Counted from the first letter of the stretch, positions 1 to 11,639 are shown. The stretch is DNA of 64,000 nucleotides from Meta bourneti (GCA_933210815.1 OW119931.1:63891697-63955696); one strand, 5' to 3'. Numbers and translations: made by a program. Notes: generated by a model from the letters alone, not told the origin.

Positions 1-66
1 GAGACACCTGAAGATATTTACTATACCATGCTAATCGAAAAGGCAGTATAACCGAGTTTGATATTT

Positions 67-295
67 GGGCCGCAGTAACCCGATTGGAAGAGTAGCGGAT
101 TGGTAAACGGAGGGTTGCGAGTTCAAAACTCGATCCAACCAAATACCTTCGTGAACGTGGGGGCCGGTGCACGACAAATCTGCCGTGGCCTCAAATGTCC
201 TCAGTTTGGAGTTGGAGTGCCAGATCATGTGTTGGCTTCGTCATCTGACCTTGGTTCAAAATTACGAGGTGTCCTCGGATTGATCCCGAATATTT
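67..295 (+). repeat. tRNA-derived SINE family 1, 3'-truncated
   Basis: The head resembles a tRNA promoter, with an A-box-like stretch and then GGTTGCGAGTTC as a B box. The family body follows (clusters reading CCTCAAATGTCCTC and TCATCTGACC). The copy stops near the GATCCCG motif and lacks the usual 3' end with TACC repeats. Base differences from the better copies at 10953 and 13223 suggest an older insertion. Confidence 0.8.
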
Positions 296-299
296 TTTT

Positions 300-3200
300 A
301 AACTTATTCTGAAAAGTACACAAATTTCTGACATACTTTTCTCTGTTTGCCAATCGTACGCCTCCGAAACTGAGCAGTAGATTTTTAAAAGAATTTTTTA
401 ATAAGGTGAAAAACCCAAACACGTTAACTTACAAGTACCTTTTACGAAATCGCGAGGTCGAATTTTACAATTCATTTTACAATCCACTACTACTTAGTTT
501 TCTTAACTATCCTCGATGAAAACTTACAACCATCTTTGATTTCCAACAATCGGTATCACGTACCTTCGCTCGAGTCCTAAATTATCCTATATGCATATTT
601 CATTAACGTACGTTGCTCAGAAATCAACGTTATTTAGTTATTGTAGAATGGATATAAACAATATAAAACGACCGAACGGTATTCATTCGCCTATTTAGCC
701 GCTTAGTTTAAATATGCTTCATTTGAGATATGGAGCTACCTACTATGGCTAAAACTACACGGAAGAGCTTTCCACTCTCAGGAAGTTCTTCTGCAGTATG
801 ATTACAGAAGACAGTGAAAAATCTAAAGGTAGAAATCAGCGCAGAAAAGAAAGTAAGTGAAAAAATAAATTTAGTAACAAATAATGACGAACCGCCCTTA
901 ATGGGATGCTCGCTAATTGAAATAGTCGTTCAGAATCTGGTTGTGATAACATCGCCGAAGTGTGATATTTGTCATGGACTTGTTGGAAATACGAATTAAC
1001 ACCAGTAAAAGTAAGTGAAATGCTGTTATATATTTTTTGGATAAATTTATTTCATTTAGAGTTATGAAGTCCCTTTATGTGAATATGGGTGCTATATTCA
1101 TTATAAAGGTATTGAAATAAGATGTGGAATATGAATAACGACACTTTGTCATATAATCTAGATGCGTTACTACCTTACGGTAGACTTACCTTAGAAATCA
1201 CTTCCAAAATTAAAGTGAATATGAACAGAATTTGGAGAGGACTCAACCGACTCATGAATGGTATACCTGCTACCAGTCTGGTGTCTTCCTAGGTCAAAAG
1301 GGCAGCAGGAAAGACGTCTCACGGGGTAGTAGACGGTGTAATTTACTTATGCCAAGTGAGATAAGTAAGAACAGACATGAATAAGTTTTAAGTATATCCT
1401 TTTATAAAAGAAATTAATCGTGATTAGAACATTAGAATTGTGGGTTCTTGCCCTGAAACAATAGGCAGTTCGTCTCTCAACTCCTCACGTGATGGTGGTG
1501 ATGGCAAGAAGAAAAAGCTATTTTTACTTGATGTGTCTACGGGGTTGAGGGTGTTATCAAATTGAGCCTGGGGAAGTATTTGTGGTACGGATTTGATATC
1601 TCGATTGGGCTTATTTAGTGATGGAGAAGACAATTATGCACATGTTGAGAAGCTTTATAAATAGAATGAAAAGAACTTAGAAAATAGACTTCCCTCTTTA
1701 CATTAAAGACACTGTCATAGTTACCAGGCCTCTCTAGCTATCAGGTGGTCTCTAGCCAGTGCCGTAGCGTCTACGGAAGCCCTAAAGAGTAGCATCCACC
1801 TCATCAAAAAGAATTAAAATTCGTTGGTAATGACAACAAAAATCGATAAAGTCTGAAGCTAAAGCGATTTTTTTAAGATTGTCTTTTTGCGGTGAAAATC
1901 GAGAACTTAACTGAGTGAAACGTTAGTTGTCCTTGATTTTCAATGCAAAAGAGTCAATCAGGGACTGATGATTCCCCATCTTTTCAGTCTTAAATGGTTT
2001 CTTACTATGATTGGTTAATGCGGTTTGTCATGCGCAATGAGTAAATTCAGCAGACTCTTTTCTCTCCTACCCATGCTTCTTACTGAAACTAACATCCAGT
2101 TCAGATAAAATGCGCAGTAGGTCCTTGCGCATGGTCAATTGTTCTCATTTTCCGCCGTTGTGAAAGCATTGCCTCAAGCTCTTTTCGCCGTTGTTTTTAT
2201 GGAAAGATCCGTGTCCTACAAGTTCTAAAGTGGACTGTGTTGCGAAATTGTGCATGTAGAAGCTACATTGGAATTCAAACCCACAAAACCAAACAAGACA
2301 GTAATTGAAACTGCATATTAACATGACGCCGATCGTTGAACTCTGTTCTGAAAACAAATTTTCATCGTTTCTCCAAATCAGAATTCTTATTCCGATCAAA
2401 GATAAAATCAAAATACCGAAAACATGCGCCGGAAAAATTGCACGCGCAACAAATATAAAAAAATGAATAAATTGAAGCCATCAATCGCACGCTCCAACAA
2501 GCTCTAAGACAGTATTTGGATCATCCATGTAAAGTTGCCAAGACTGGGTGCAATTGTGGTATTTGGGCTCCCTTTTAACTTAGGGCTAAAGTAATTTGTG
2601 TTGTATTGTCTTTTAAGAAAAAGAAAACTGCGAAGGATGACATGATTACTTTGACTACTAGTCAGTACTGGACTACTTTTTCAAGTATTTTGTAAGTATT
2701 GTTAGAATAAGTCAGATTGGAGTACTCTTACAAGTAGATTATAAGACTTATAATCGAAGTCTAAAAGGTTGTCCAAATCAAAGTATAAGATTTTTTTTGT
2801 TGCTTTCGGTTCAATATTGGTGTCTCCGGTTATCAATGTTATTCTACGCTACTGGGATTGGCGACCCTCGATATGGAGGGTGGCCTAATTACGTTGCTAA
2901 AAGATCAACACATTACACCCTTTTGAAATGCAATGGATCCTTGAAGTCCAGTCACTTTGAAAAGCAAACGGATATCATCTCGAAATAACTCCGTTGTGAC
3001 ATCTATACATCCATTCTTTTTCCGTCTTCCTTACTTTTCTTTTCACCTGTCATTGACTTCCTTTTGAGTTACACCCATTCTCTTTCCGTTGATGAATAGA
3101 TGTAAATGTTCTTTTGGTTAAAATAATTTTTCCCGACCTATTGACCGGGAGCTTATCACTTCTAAATCTGTTGTCAAGCGACATGAGTGATTTCTTGAGA

Positions 3201-3690
3201 ATCTGTTTTGGATGCAATATTGCTCTATTTCATGGACTGCAATTTTTAGTGTATTTTTGTCTATAACTGTAACGTACAATCCACTTCTTAAACCAACATA
3301 TGAAAACAGATGAACCCTCATAACTTTGAGGCAATTATATAAAGTAAAATAAAACAGACTAACGGAATGTACACAATTGAAAACAAGGAGAAATATTGGT
3401 CAATGGAAAATAGAAGGAATACACGTTTCCCGTCGATTTTGAGACACTACTGCAAAGTAAAATAAAATATATGTATTTTATAAATAGTAGGAGATCAAAA
3501 GAACCCCAACTAAATGCTTATTTTCATGATATTGAGAAATACATAGACACATTTATAATAGCTTTAAAAGGTATTAAACATGCTTATGTGCTTATTTTTC
3601 TTATCTAAAAATTAGTAATTATTCTTTCAATAGCTGAATAGTAAAGAATTATTTTGTCAGTTCCTTCAACCATATGAGACCTGTTACAAA
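300..3690. other. Gene-poor stretch, no convincing gene
   Basis: No exon, RNA gene or complete transposon is recognisable here. A 61-residue frame at 814-999 (plus) contains a CysX2Cys pair in a context that faintly recalls zinc-ribbon ends of arthropod transposase-like proteins, but this is too weak to name. All other open frames are short and have no recognisable domain. Confidence 0.5.
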
Positions 3691-3694
3691 ATCT

Positions 3695-4300
3695 GCATAC
3701 TGCAAACTAGTTGGATCATGAGAAAAACAGGATACTTTTGTAAAACTAACACGATAATTTCATTATTTAATGTTTATGTTAGAATGGGACTGGAATATGG
3801 ATCCGTAATTTGGAATTCTTATTACGACTGCCATATCGTGGATATTGGAATAATACAGAATATTTTTAAAGATACGTTTATTTTAAGAATTATGAATCTT
3901 TAGGCGTACACTCTTCTGAATTGTGAAATAATTTCAGTTTCGTTACTTTGAATCTCCGTAGGGACATTATTTTAACAAATTTTTTAGCCTCCTATGTAAT
4001 TCCGTTTTTAGTTTCTTGTACCGATTTTAACGTCTCAAGGTACATCACCAGAAATTGTCAATTATTTTTCGTTAAACCTTTAAAACAGAATGAATGTAAC
4101 GATTTTGCAACAAATGTGTTTCTGTATATTGTATAAATTTTCTCGGAAGTTTATATACTTTTGAATGTTTTCAATTCAATAAGTAATCTTCAGCAATGAA
4201 GGGTTTTGTGCTTTTTTCTTGTATTTTTGGATAATTTTTTTCTCAAAAATTGGATATTTTTATGCAGAGAAACAACAATTAAAAATGAATCAATGAGTTT
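3695..4300 (+). pseudogene. LINE (jockey/CR1-like) 3' end, reverse transcriptase tail
   Basis: Translation at 3718-3900 gives YVRMGLEYGSVIWNSYYDC followed by a VDIGIIQN stretch. This matches the thumb and C-terminal pattern (LEYGS-V-W, then an IE-IQ stretch) seen just after the polymerase domain of jockey- and CR1-type non-LTR retrotransposons. The frame then shifts, and 3948-4136 continues with LNLRRD and SRYITRN segments typical of the end of these proteins. Only the last 130 or so codons and the 3' UTR are present, as expected for a 5'-truncated LINE. A related tail lies in a PHAX intron at 51110-51510. Seen: the motifs. Inferred: the clade. Confidence 0.65.
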
Positions 4301-4429
4301 CTGCTCTAAGCCGGCGATATTTCGTTACCAAATAAATTAGAAAATTCTTGAAAAAATTTCAGAAGTTATTACAAATTATAACCGGCGAATTTCATTTTTC
4401 ATTGTAAACCACCAGTGACAATATCAAAT

Positions 4430-4925
4430 TTAATGTAAGAATAAGACGAAAAATGGCATTTGCTACAGTCGAACACTGCACACAGTTCAGAGTAATGAAT
4501 TAAATAAATTAATTCGAATTTAATGTAAGAACAAAACGAAAAACGGCACAGTTCAGAGAAATAAATTAAAGAAAGTAACTCGAATTTAAAGAAAGAACAA
4601 AACGAAAAATGGCACTTACTACTGCGAATACGGCACACAATTCAGAGAAATAAATTAAATAAATTCGAATTTTAATGAAAGAATAAAATGAAAAATGGCA
4701 CTTACTAATGACGAAAGCGGCTCACAATTCAGAGTAATAAATTAAATGAAGTAATTCGAATTTAATGTAAGAACAAAATGAAAAATGGCATTTCCTAATG
4801 CCATTTTTCACACAAATGGCAACACAGTACATAGTTCAGTTTTAAATTAAATAAATTAATTCGAAATTAATGAAAGAACAAAACGAAAAATGGCACTTAC
4901 TACTGCCGAACACGGCACACAGCAC
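4430..4925. repeat. Minisatellite of about 90-bp units containing an exon/5' splice-site junction
   Basis: About five diverged units can be aligned, with anchors near 4455, 4610, 4697, 4787 and 4891; spacings between intact neighbours are about 87-104 bp, and a partly deleted unit lies near 4540. On the minus strand each unit reads roughly CTGTGTGCCGTGTTCG, then AGTAGTAAGTGCCATTTTTC, then an AT-rich stretch with CGAATT. The right-most unit is the 3' end of the candidate signal-peptide exon at 4901-4958 plus its intron start. Three units (4610, 4697, 4891) keep GTAAGT; two have lost it. Confidence 0.75.
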
Positions 4926-4958
4926 CATCAGAGCCACGAAGAGACGAAGATTCCCCAT
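4901..4958 (-). CDS. Candidate first coding exon encoding a signal peptide
   Basis: On the minus strand an ATG at 4958 opens 19 codons reading MGNLRLFVALMVLCAVFGS. This is a short N-terminus with one positive charge, a hydrophobic core and a small-residue end, as in a secretory signal peptide. The exon ends at 4901 in phase 1 against GTAAGT, a near-ideal 5' splice site. The 200 bp upstream (to about 5160) are richer in G, C and CpG than the surroundings, as expected of a 5' UTR or promoter. I cannot find the next exon, because downstream DNA is the minisatellite and then LINE sequence. The product is unknown; it could be the first exon of any secreted protein, or a stranded gene fragment. Confidence 0.4.
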
Positions 4959-5169
4959 CCTCGATACCGGGTCGAGAGAAGATCGGAGAGGCAGCAGCGG
5001 TAGAGCACAACTCGGTTCGCGCGCCGAAAATCGTCTGATACTTAAAAACCCGCTTTCACCGAACAGAAAGCGTCCAGAAGAACAAGAAAGAAAAAACAAG
5101 TTGCATTCGTTTGTTTTGTTCCAATCTGGAAAATGTAGGTCTCCGTCTTTCCAACCGAAAGCAAGGTGA

Positions 5170-5990
5170 CAAGAACCGGAATTTTTTTCACGTTTCTGGT
5201 TTCAGCCTTTTCCGCGTCTGAATTTCCCCTTTGGAGCGAAAGTTTTAAATTGGTAGTCGCTCGGTCACGGCGCGATGGTCAATTAAAGGATTGTAACCAT
5301 TCCAGACTGGTATGGCGAGAGAGAGTTTCGAATAGCTTTTTTTATATTCTTTTCTTTTTATATTCTTCGCTTTCGTTATCGATTAAAATTTCGATTGAAT
5401 GTGCTGTCGGCCATTTTTCCCACGCTTTTAAGTAGAACAATGCGTAACTTAATGTGTTATGTAGGCGAAGATCCAGCGATGTTATCACGTGTTTTGTGGA
5501 ACAATGACTTTTTAAAAAAAGATAATTCGGTGATTTCCAATATAGAAAACCTTCAACGCGATGTATCGTATTTAGAATGTTGTCCAAGAATGAGGATTTT
5601 GACCTCCTTGAGGAGACATAAAAAGTTACACTTGTTTTTAAAATAGGCACGCTATTGTGCTTTTGTGGTCATCTTTGGCAACATCAGAAGTGGAAAACAT
5701 TTTTGCCATCTTACCGATCACCTTGACCAATCCTAGAACAAAGAACAATACTTTGCCCTGTGAGGTATTTGTTTGTTTTAGAAAGATTATCCTTTCTTGT
5801 GACTAGGTATTATGTAAACTCGCATGCTGTTGTGGCTTAGAATGGATTACAAAAGCAACTTTCAAGGACAAGAAAGGAACGTATATTTAGGTTTCTATAG
5901 CTCATAGCAAAAGATAATTTGTGTCCTCTAAGAAAACGCAAAGAGGTTGAGCAAGGTGAAACTTAAGGCCCAAACACTCGTTTTCAAGAT
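5170..5990. other. No recognisable feature
   Basis: Short open frames occur on both strands (an 83-codon frame at 5395-5646, for example), but none has a recognisable domain or splice context. No SINE or transposon signature is visible. Confidence 0.5.
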
Positions 5991-5995
5991 GTATG

Positions 5996-6180
5996 GTTGG
6001 TCTTAGGTTTTATGGAGCCAAGGCCGTATTTGGACAAGCTGTGCCAAACATCAAGCAACTAAACACACCAGGAAAACTTTATTGACACAAAAGAGAGAAA
6101 TACACCCAGGAATGAATCGAAATTGCATGCAACTCACAGGTTGCTAGCGCAGAGGGCAAACCCACTGAGCCACTTCAAGA
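5996..6180 (-). repeat. tRNA-derived SINE family 2
   Basis: Read on the minus strand this gives a tRNA-like head (GGCTCAGTGGG, then CAACCTGTGAG) followed by a body with AAGTTTTCCTGGTGTGT and a tail containing GTTTGGCACAGCTTGTCC and CATAAAACC. The same tail recurs at 6632, 16370, 30765, 34258 and 48234. It is a different family from the more abundant family 1. Confidence 0.65.
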
Positions 6181-6195
6181 TGTATGGCGTTATCT

Positions 6196-6314
6196 CGCCG
6201 TGATTCAAAATTACAAGGCGTTGTCCTTGAATCTTTCACTTAGGGAATCGACCCGGACCGTCGCCAATAGTCCATTGTGTTGTTCCAGTGCGACGTCATT
6301 TAAGTACCTACCTC
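6196..6314 (+). repeat. SINE family 1, 5'-truncated
   Basis: Only the 3' half is present: TGATTCAAAATTAC, then the CCGGACCGTCGCCAATAG block, then TGCGACGT and a TACCTACC tail. Confidence 0.75.
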
Positions 6315-6631
6315 AAGATGTATGAAAGTAGCTTGTTTTTGGAATCTAAGAACGCTCCTTTTTATCCAACGATTTATAAGACACTCGTTCAATCTGTAGA
6401 TGTGCAATAGAAGATTGGATACCTGCCAGCTTGTACGGTTTGTGCGTGCGAAGTACGGAATAAGGCTGAATTGCAAGATTATACGGTCGCACGGTAAGAT
6501 TGTACGAGTGTTAGAGAAATTTGGAAATCAATCTTAAATTTCAAATTTTGTTTTCAAGAGATCCAATGAATGTTTACAAAGATTCCAGCTACTTCGTTTT
6601 CTCTATTTCCTATGGAGAAACGGGACCACCT

Positions 6632-6824
6632 CAATGTGTTTGTCCACTGCGCTAGCAACCTGTGAGTTGTAGGCTGTGCAGGTTCTATTCCTCCCATATA
6701 GTTTATTTCTCTCTTCTGTATCGGTAAAACTTCCATTGCGCGTGTGTGTCCATCACTTGATATTACAAGTCTTGTGTTGGGCGAAGTTTGTCCAAATATG
6801 GCCCTTGCACAATAAAACTCAATG
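6632..6824 (+). repeat. SINE family 2
   Basis: The head includes GCTAGCAACCTGTGAG and GGTTCTATTCC (B-box-like), followed by TCGGTAAAACTTCC, TCCATCACTTGATATT and the ATGGCCCTTGCACAATAAAAC tail. Its tail was the target of the SINE family 1 insertion at 6825-6997, which duplicated 13 bp of it. Confidence 0.7.
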
Positions 6825-6997
6825 GTAAGTAGGTAGTTAACGTCACACTGGAACAACACAATGGGCTATTGGCGACGGTCCGGGATCATTCCCAGAGGAA
6901 AAGATCTGAGGACAACACTACGTAATTTGAACCTCGATCAGATGATGAGGTCAACACCTGAGCTGGCATCCCACTCTTCAAACTTCCACAGCACGCC
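6825..6997 (-). repeat. SINE family 1, short form, with perfect 13-bp target duplication
   Basis: The copy is flanked by ATAAAACTCAATG at 6812-6824 and 6998-7010. Read 5' to 3' on the minus strand it starts at GGCGTGCTGTGG, well inside the full-length family, and ends with TACCTACT-like repeats. The target duplication shows that it inserted in this short form rather than being trimmed later. Confidence 0.85.
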
Positions 6998-7051
6998 ATA
7001 AAACTCAATGCAACTAACCAACCTACCGGTAAGTATTCTGTACTTACTATA

Positions 7052-7914
7052 CAGGGTGTCCCAAAAAGGTTGTTCCGCAATTTTTCTTTTTACCATTTGG
7101 AGATAGGTAGGCAATGTAAATTGCAAAAGTACACCAAATAAGGTAGGTAATTAAGATATGTGAATAAAATTATCACGTGATAACAATTTAAGCGGATTCA
7201 GTTTTTAATTTTTATACAACCCCTCTAGATAAAAATCCGAGATAGCAAAAATGTTCCTTACCTGCATCCCTATCGTTAGCAGAAAACTGTATTTCTGTAG
7301 GTTGAACAGTAACTGAGGCATAATGACGCAAAAAAGTTGACTTATACCGCTTGTGCACAGCTGTTCAAGCAGTTAAATTAGGGACCGTATACACAATGCT
7401 AAAAAGCACTTTTTGGTCAGAAAGTGCAACATTGTGCAAAGTAATGTATTGCAACTGCAGATGAAAATCGCACTGAATAATAGTAGACAACTTCAATAAA
7501 AATATTGTAAAAAAAATGGTTTCAATAAAAGGAAATTTACAATGCATGTTCAAAATGTTTTCCATCTGCAGCAATGCAGAACTTAGCTCTTCATTTTTGG
7601 CCATCGTTCTAAATTACATACGGCCCCCTTAAAATGGAAACTCTTGTATCTCCGTTACCATTCAACCTACAGAAATATGGTTTTTACTAACGATAGGGAT
7701 ACAGGTAATGAACATTTTTGCTATCTCGGATTTTTATCTAGAGGGGTTGTATAGAAATTAAAAACTGTGTCCGCTTAAATTGTTATCACGTGATAATTTT
7801 ATTCACATATCTTAATTACCTACCTTATTTGGTGTACTTTTGCAATTTACATTGCCTACCTATCTCCAAATGGTAAAAAGAAAAATTGCGGAACAACCTT
7901 TTTGGGACACCCTG
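7052..7914. mobile_element. Fold-back / long-TIR MITE with TA target duplication
   Basis: Two inverted arms of about 265 bp (7052-7316 and 7650-7914) start with CAGGGTGTCCCAAAAAGG and are flanked by TA on both sides, as in Tc1/mariner-type insertions. By eye the outer 145 bp or so of the arms are identical and only about ten differences are visible in the inner part. Both arms contain the palindrome TTATCACGTGATAA. The 330-bp centre has no recognisable transposase, so the element must be mobilised in trans. Confidence 0.9.
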
Positions 7915-7916
7915 TA

Positions 7917-8980
7917 GACTATAGAAAATAAATTTTGCATTCTTCGACGTGTCACCAAAAATTCGAGAAATAGAAAGATCGCTGATGTCAAGTTAGTGTC
8001 ACAAAATCATCATTGATGTTCAGGACTCTCCTAAAATTTAGCTGAAGTACATCACTTTTAGAAAACATCAAAATCAGCCACTATAAAAACGCAAAATATA
8101 GAACAAAGTGTAGAATATTTTGGATTCATGTACTTATATGCTGGGATGCTTTAAAATACATATTTTACATTTCGTTGATCTATGCATAAAAGTTACGGGA
8201 TTTCTAATATTGGCATGTTAACAGGTATAAGATAGCGAGGTGCATATATGTCACCAATGCAATATCTCGGTTAAAATTGAGTAACCCCTATGTCAATTAT
8301 GCTCGAGATGATCGACCAATAGTTTACTTCAAAAAACAAATATCTTCCATTTTCCTACAATTATTTAGATTATTTTTAAGCTAAAAAGGGAGAAATAAAT
8401 AATTATTATCTAAAGGAATGTATTAGAAACCTATGAGATGGATTTTCAGTAAAAAAAAGCCAGACAGAAAGCGAAGATTTTTCTTCCGCTACCCAAATGT
8501 TCTCGACATGGTGCATATCAGGGTTATCTTAAAATGTAGTTTCGCCGTTTTGGCGACGTTTGGCGTTGTTATCTAATTGGCGTTCATCAAGTATCGTAAA
8601 TCAGTATAGAATTCATTCTTCGGGATTTTTATTGCCTGAAATCGTATTCGGTAAACAAGCCAAGTGACGACGAAATACGTTCCGCTGCAGGAACGTATTT
8701 CCTGTCACCTACATTTAGCTTGACAGAAAATGTTTGTCATAGTTCCCCGTGCATCTAGTTTAGGCTCCAGAACCAGCTTCGACAACTGGCTCCTCATTAA
8801 AGTAAATGCATTATGTGCGAAATAATTCGAAACATCCCGAAGTCAGTGTTTGATAGGAATGAAACTTAACATATGTTATGTACATGAAGAAATAAAGAAA
8901 AGATCACAATATTAAAGCGAGAAGACTATTATTGCAGAATTACACTATAATTATACTAGAAAGGTAAAAAATTAGCAGCT
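7917..8980. other. No recognisable feature
   Basis: AT-rich sequence without a recognisable domain, repeat or splice structure. A moderately CpG-containing patch around 8530-8770 has no usable open frame. Confidence 0.5.
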
Positions 8981-8984
8981 TGTA

Positions 8985-9415
8985 AAGCTCCTTCTGACGG
9001 CGATACATGCCGAAATACATCATGGCATGGCGCGAAGTGAAGTCCTTATGGTGTCCTGTGGCAAACTATGCCAAAAATTCTGCAGCTTTTGTTCTAGATC
9101 CCTAAAATTCTGGGGAGATGTAACTGATGGCTTAGCACATCTCAGACATACTCAATGAGAGATAGATCTGGGGATCTCGCTGGCCTAGGAAGGGTTTAAA
9201 AACCACGAAATCACTCCAGGAAAGCCGTGTGTGGCCGAGCGTTATTGTGTTGGTAAATAGCTTCTTGGACACGTGGTATGAAAGGCAAAACAACAGGTTG
9301 TAGGATCTGCTGACCGTATCGCTGTTCTGTCTAACTTTCTCGTACCACTACTAGAGGGAATCGATTGTCGTGAGTGATGGCTCACCACTCTGTAACACTA
9401 GGAGTTACAGACTTC
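8985..9415 (-). pseudogene. Tc1-like transposase fragment (C-terminal half)
   Basis: The minus strand translates in pieces to a pattern characteristic of Tc1-family DDE transposases: RFPLVVVRES, QRYGQQILQPVVLPF, IYQHNNARPHTA (second catalytic Asp region, here Asn-Asn-Ala-Arg-Pro-His) and RPARSPDLSLIEYV. Several frameshifts and stops interrupt it, and the N-terminal half and terminal repeats are not visible. The first Asn of the N-N-A-R motif replaces the catalytic Asp, consistent with a dead copy. Confidence 0.75.
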
Positions 9416-9584
9416 TGCTTGTTTCGATTTTTTGTATGGTATGTTTTCAAGTACTCAATGCTTAATTGTACAAATGCAAATAATTTTTTTCCTTTACACA
9501 ATTGCAATTAGCAGAAATAACACGAAGCTCTGACACATGCTCCGTCTATTTCATTAGAAGATCGATGCATTTCGGAGGTATGAA

Positions 9585-9908
9585 TGGTAGTAGGTACGAA
9601 TTTACTTCGTTCTGGAGCAACAAAACGTTCTATTGGCGATGGTCAGGGATCAATACCGAAGGGAAAGATCCGACAGAGACAACGCCACGTAATTTTGAAC
9701 CATGGTCAGATGACGAGATCAACACCTGAGCTGCCATTCCACTCTCCAAACTTCCACACCAAGACAAAGTGAGGACGTTTGAGGTCACGACAGATTTAAC
9801 ATGCGTTAGTCCCCACATATATGACGGTCTTTGGTTGGATCGAGTTTCGTACCCGCAATCCTCATGTTGCTGATCCGTGACTCACCCAACTGTGCTACCA
9901 CGCCCACG
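9585..9908 (-). repeat. SINE family 1, near full length
   Basis: All family blocks are present on the minus strand, from the tRNA-like head near 9905 to the 3' tail near 9590. The head is diverged, with ACTCACC in place of a clean A box. Just upstream, 9529-9575 matches a piece of the TTAA-flanked element found at 12860-12905. Confidence 0.8.
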
Positions 9909-9909
9909 A

Positions 9910-10939
9910 AACGGTCAATTAAAACCTTTAACTATACAAAATCAGTAAATTGCTTTGTTGACTAATTGGTCGTTTGTAAAGCTGCATAATATGTTATATC
10001 GTAATATGTCTTCAAAAGTATTTTATTTCAAGTTATTGTGTTGAAAACTAGAGCATTAACTATAATTACGGTATTTAGTTTAACTATTTGAACACTTAGG
10101 TAATTGAGAATATCATTAGCCTTGTGCGATTTGTAATAAGAATAACAGATTGTGGCGTTAAACAAGCCTGCTCAAGTCTTTGATCGATGTTCTCTGATCT
10201 TGAGTGATAATGAATCTCAAGCTTGACGATAGATTGCTACTCTTATGTTTTGGGCGAAAAAGAGCAAATGTAATTAAAAATAAGGAATAGATCTTTCACA
10301 ATTTCGTGTCCTTTATTTCTTTTGTGTCTTTTTATAATTTGGAACAGGAGTCGCCAAACTTCTTTGACCGTCGATTCCTTCAAGAGTTTCATCGACCACC
10401 TCTATTTTACTATTACGTAATTATAATAGGGCAAATAAAAAAGACGCTATGTGAGTTTTTAAATTGTTTATTTTACAGTTAGTGTTTATTGTATGTTTAA
10501 TGTAGTATAATATTTGTTTAACGTCAAAAGGATACGTTTTTGTTTTTGACGTCATTCTTAACATTGCATATTGGATAGAAGGGATAAATAATATAAAATA
10601 AATTATAAAATTTAATTTAGGTAACAAAATAACAATAATGCAATCTTCCTTATGTATGTGAAAATAAGTCTTTTATTAACTTAGTATATAGTTTACTTTG
10701 TCAATGTGAAGGGCGTGCTTCGTGACTGATGACAAGATTAGCAATACCATGTTCAAAATGAGTAAGTTTCAGCCTTAAATCTCCACGGAATTCTATGTTC
10801 ACTCTTAATTGTGTTGTCATTCAGGATGGAGGTAATCCAAGTTAACCGAATTAAATATTCCCCATACAATGATGTTACCCGTACAATGATGTTATATTTT
10901 TCAATCGACCCCTAGCAATGTTATATCATGGCTGGCGAT
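9910..10939. other. No recognisable feature
   Basis: AT-rich DNA with no open frame above 70 codons and no repeat that I can identify. Confidence 0.5.
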
Positions 10940-10952
10940 CGTTCATATTCTC

Positions 10953-11267
10953 GGGCCGCGGTGGCCCGGTTGGAAGAGTAACGAACTAGCAACCGAAGGG
11001 TTGCGAGTTCGAATCCAGCCAAACACCGTCGTGTACAAAGGGGGCTGGTGCACGTTAAATCTGTCGTGGCCTCAAATGTCCTCACGTTGGCGTGATGTGG
11101 AAGTTTGGAGAGTGGGGTGCCAGCTCAGGTGTTGCCTCGTCATCTGACCGTGGTTCAAAATTACGTGGTGTTGTCCTCGGATCTTTCCCTTTGGGATTGA
11201 TCCCGGACCGTCACCAATAGCCCATTGTGTTGCTCCAGTGTGACGTTAATTGAAATACCCAAATACC
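10953..11267 (+). repeat. SINE family 1, full length, 13-bp target duplication
   Basis: A model copy. The head GTGGCCCGGTTGGAAGAG (A-box region) and GGTTGCGAGTTCGAATCC (B box) are followed by a body of about 240 bp and a tail of TACCCAAATACC. It is flanked by CGTTCATATTCTC at 10940-10952 and 11268-11280, the mark of LINE-assisted insertion. An inverted copy starts 55 bp downstream. Confidence 0.92.
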
Positions 11268-11322
11268 CGTTCATATTCTCAATCTCGATTTTACTTTTTG
11301 ATGCGAAAGCATCTGGCTAGGG

Positions 11323-11639
11323 TAGGTAAGTAGGTATTTTAATTAACATCGCACTGGAGTAACACAACGGGCTATTGACGACGGTCCGGGATCAAACCCG
11401 AAGGGAAAGATCCGAGGACAACACCTCGTCATTTTGAACCACGATCAGATGACGGGATCACACCTGAGCTCGCACCCCACTCTCCATACTTCCACACCAC
11501 GCCAACGCGAGGACATTTGAGGCCACGGCAGCTTTGACGTGCACCAGACCCCTTTGTACACGATGGTCTTTGTTTGGACTTGAACTCGCAATCCTCCGGT
11601 TGCTAATCCGTTGCTCTTCCAACCGGGCTACCGCGGCCC
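11323..11639 (-). repeat. SINE family 1, full length, 13-bp target duplication
   Basis: Complete minus-strand copy with head GGGCCGCGGTAGCCCGG at 11639 and a TACCTACTTACC tail at 11323. Flanked by CATCTGGCTAGGG at 11310-11322 and 11640-11652. Together with 10953-11267 it forms a tail-to-tail inverted pair. Confidence 0.9.

Noticed and set aside
814..999. Zinc-ribbon-like frame, possible transposase fragment
   Set aside because: A single CysX2Cys pair and loose resemblance only; not enough to name.
4430..4925. CRISPR-like array
   Set aside because: Regular spacing, but the unit is a diverged minisatellite without unique spacers, and the genome is eukaryotic.
4842..5099. 85-codon minus-strand frame as a full protein
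   Set aside because: The frame upstream of the internal ATG is probably 5' UTR and the frame after 4901 is intron and minisatellite; only the 19-codon exon is credible.
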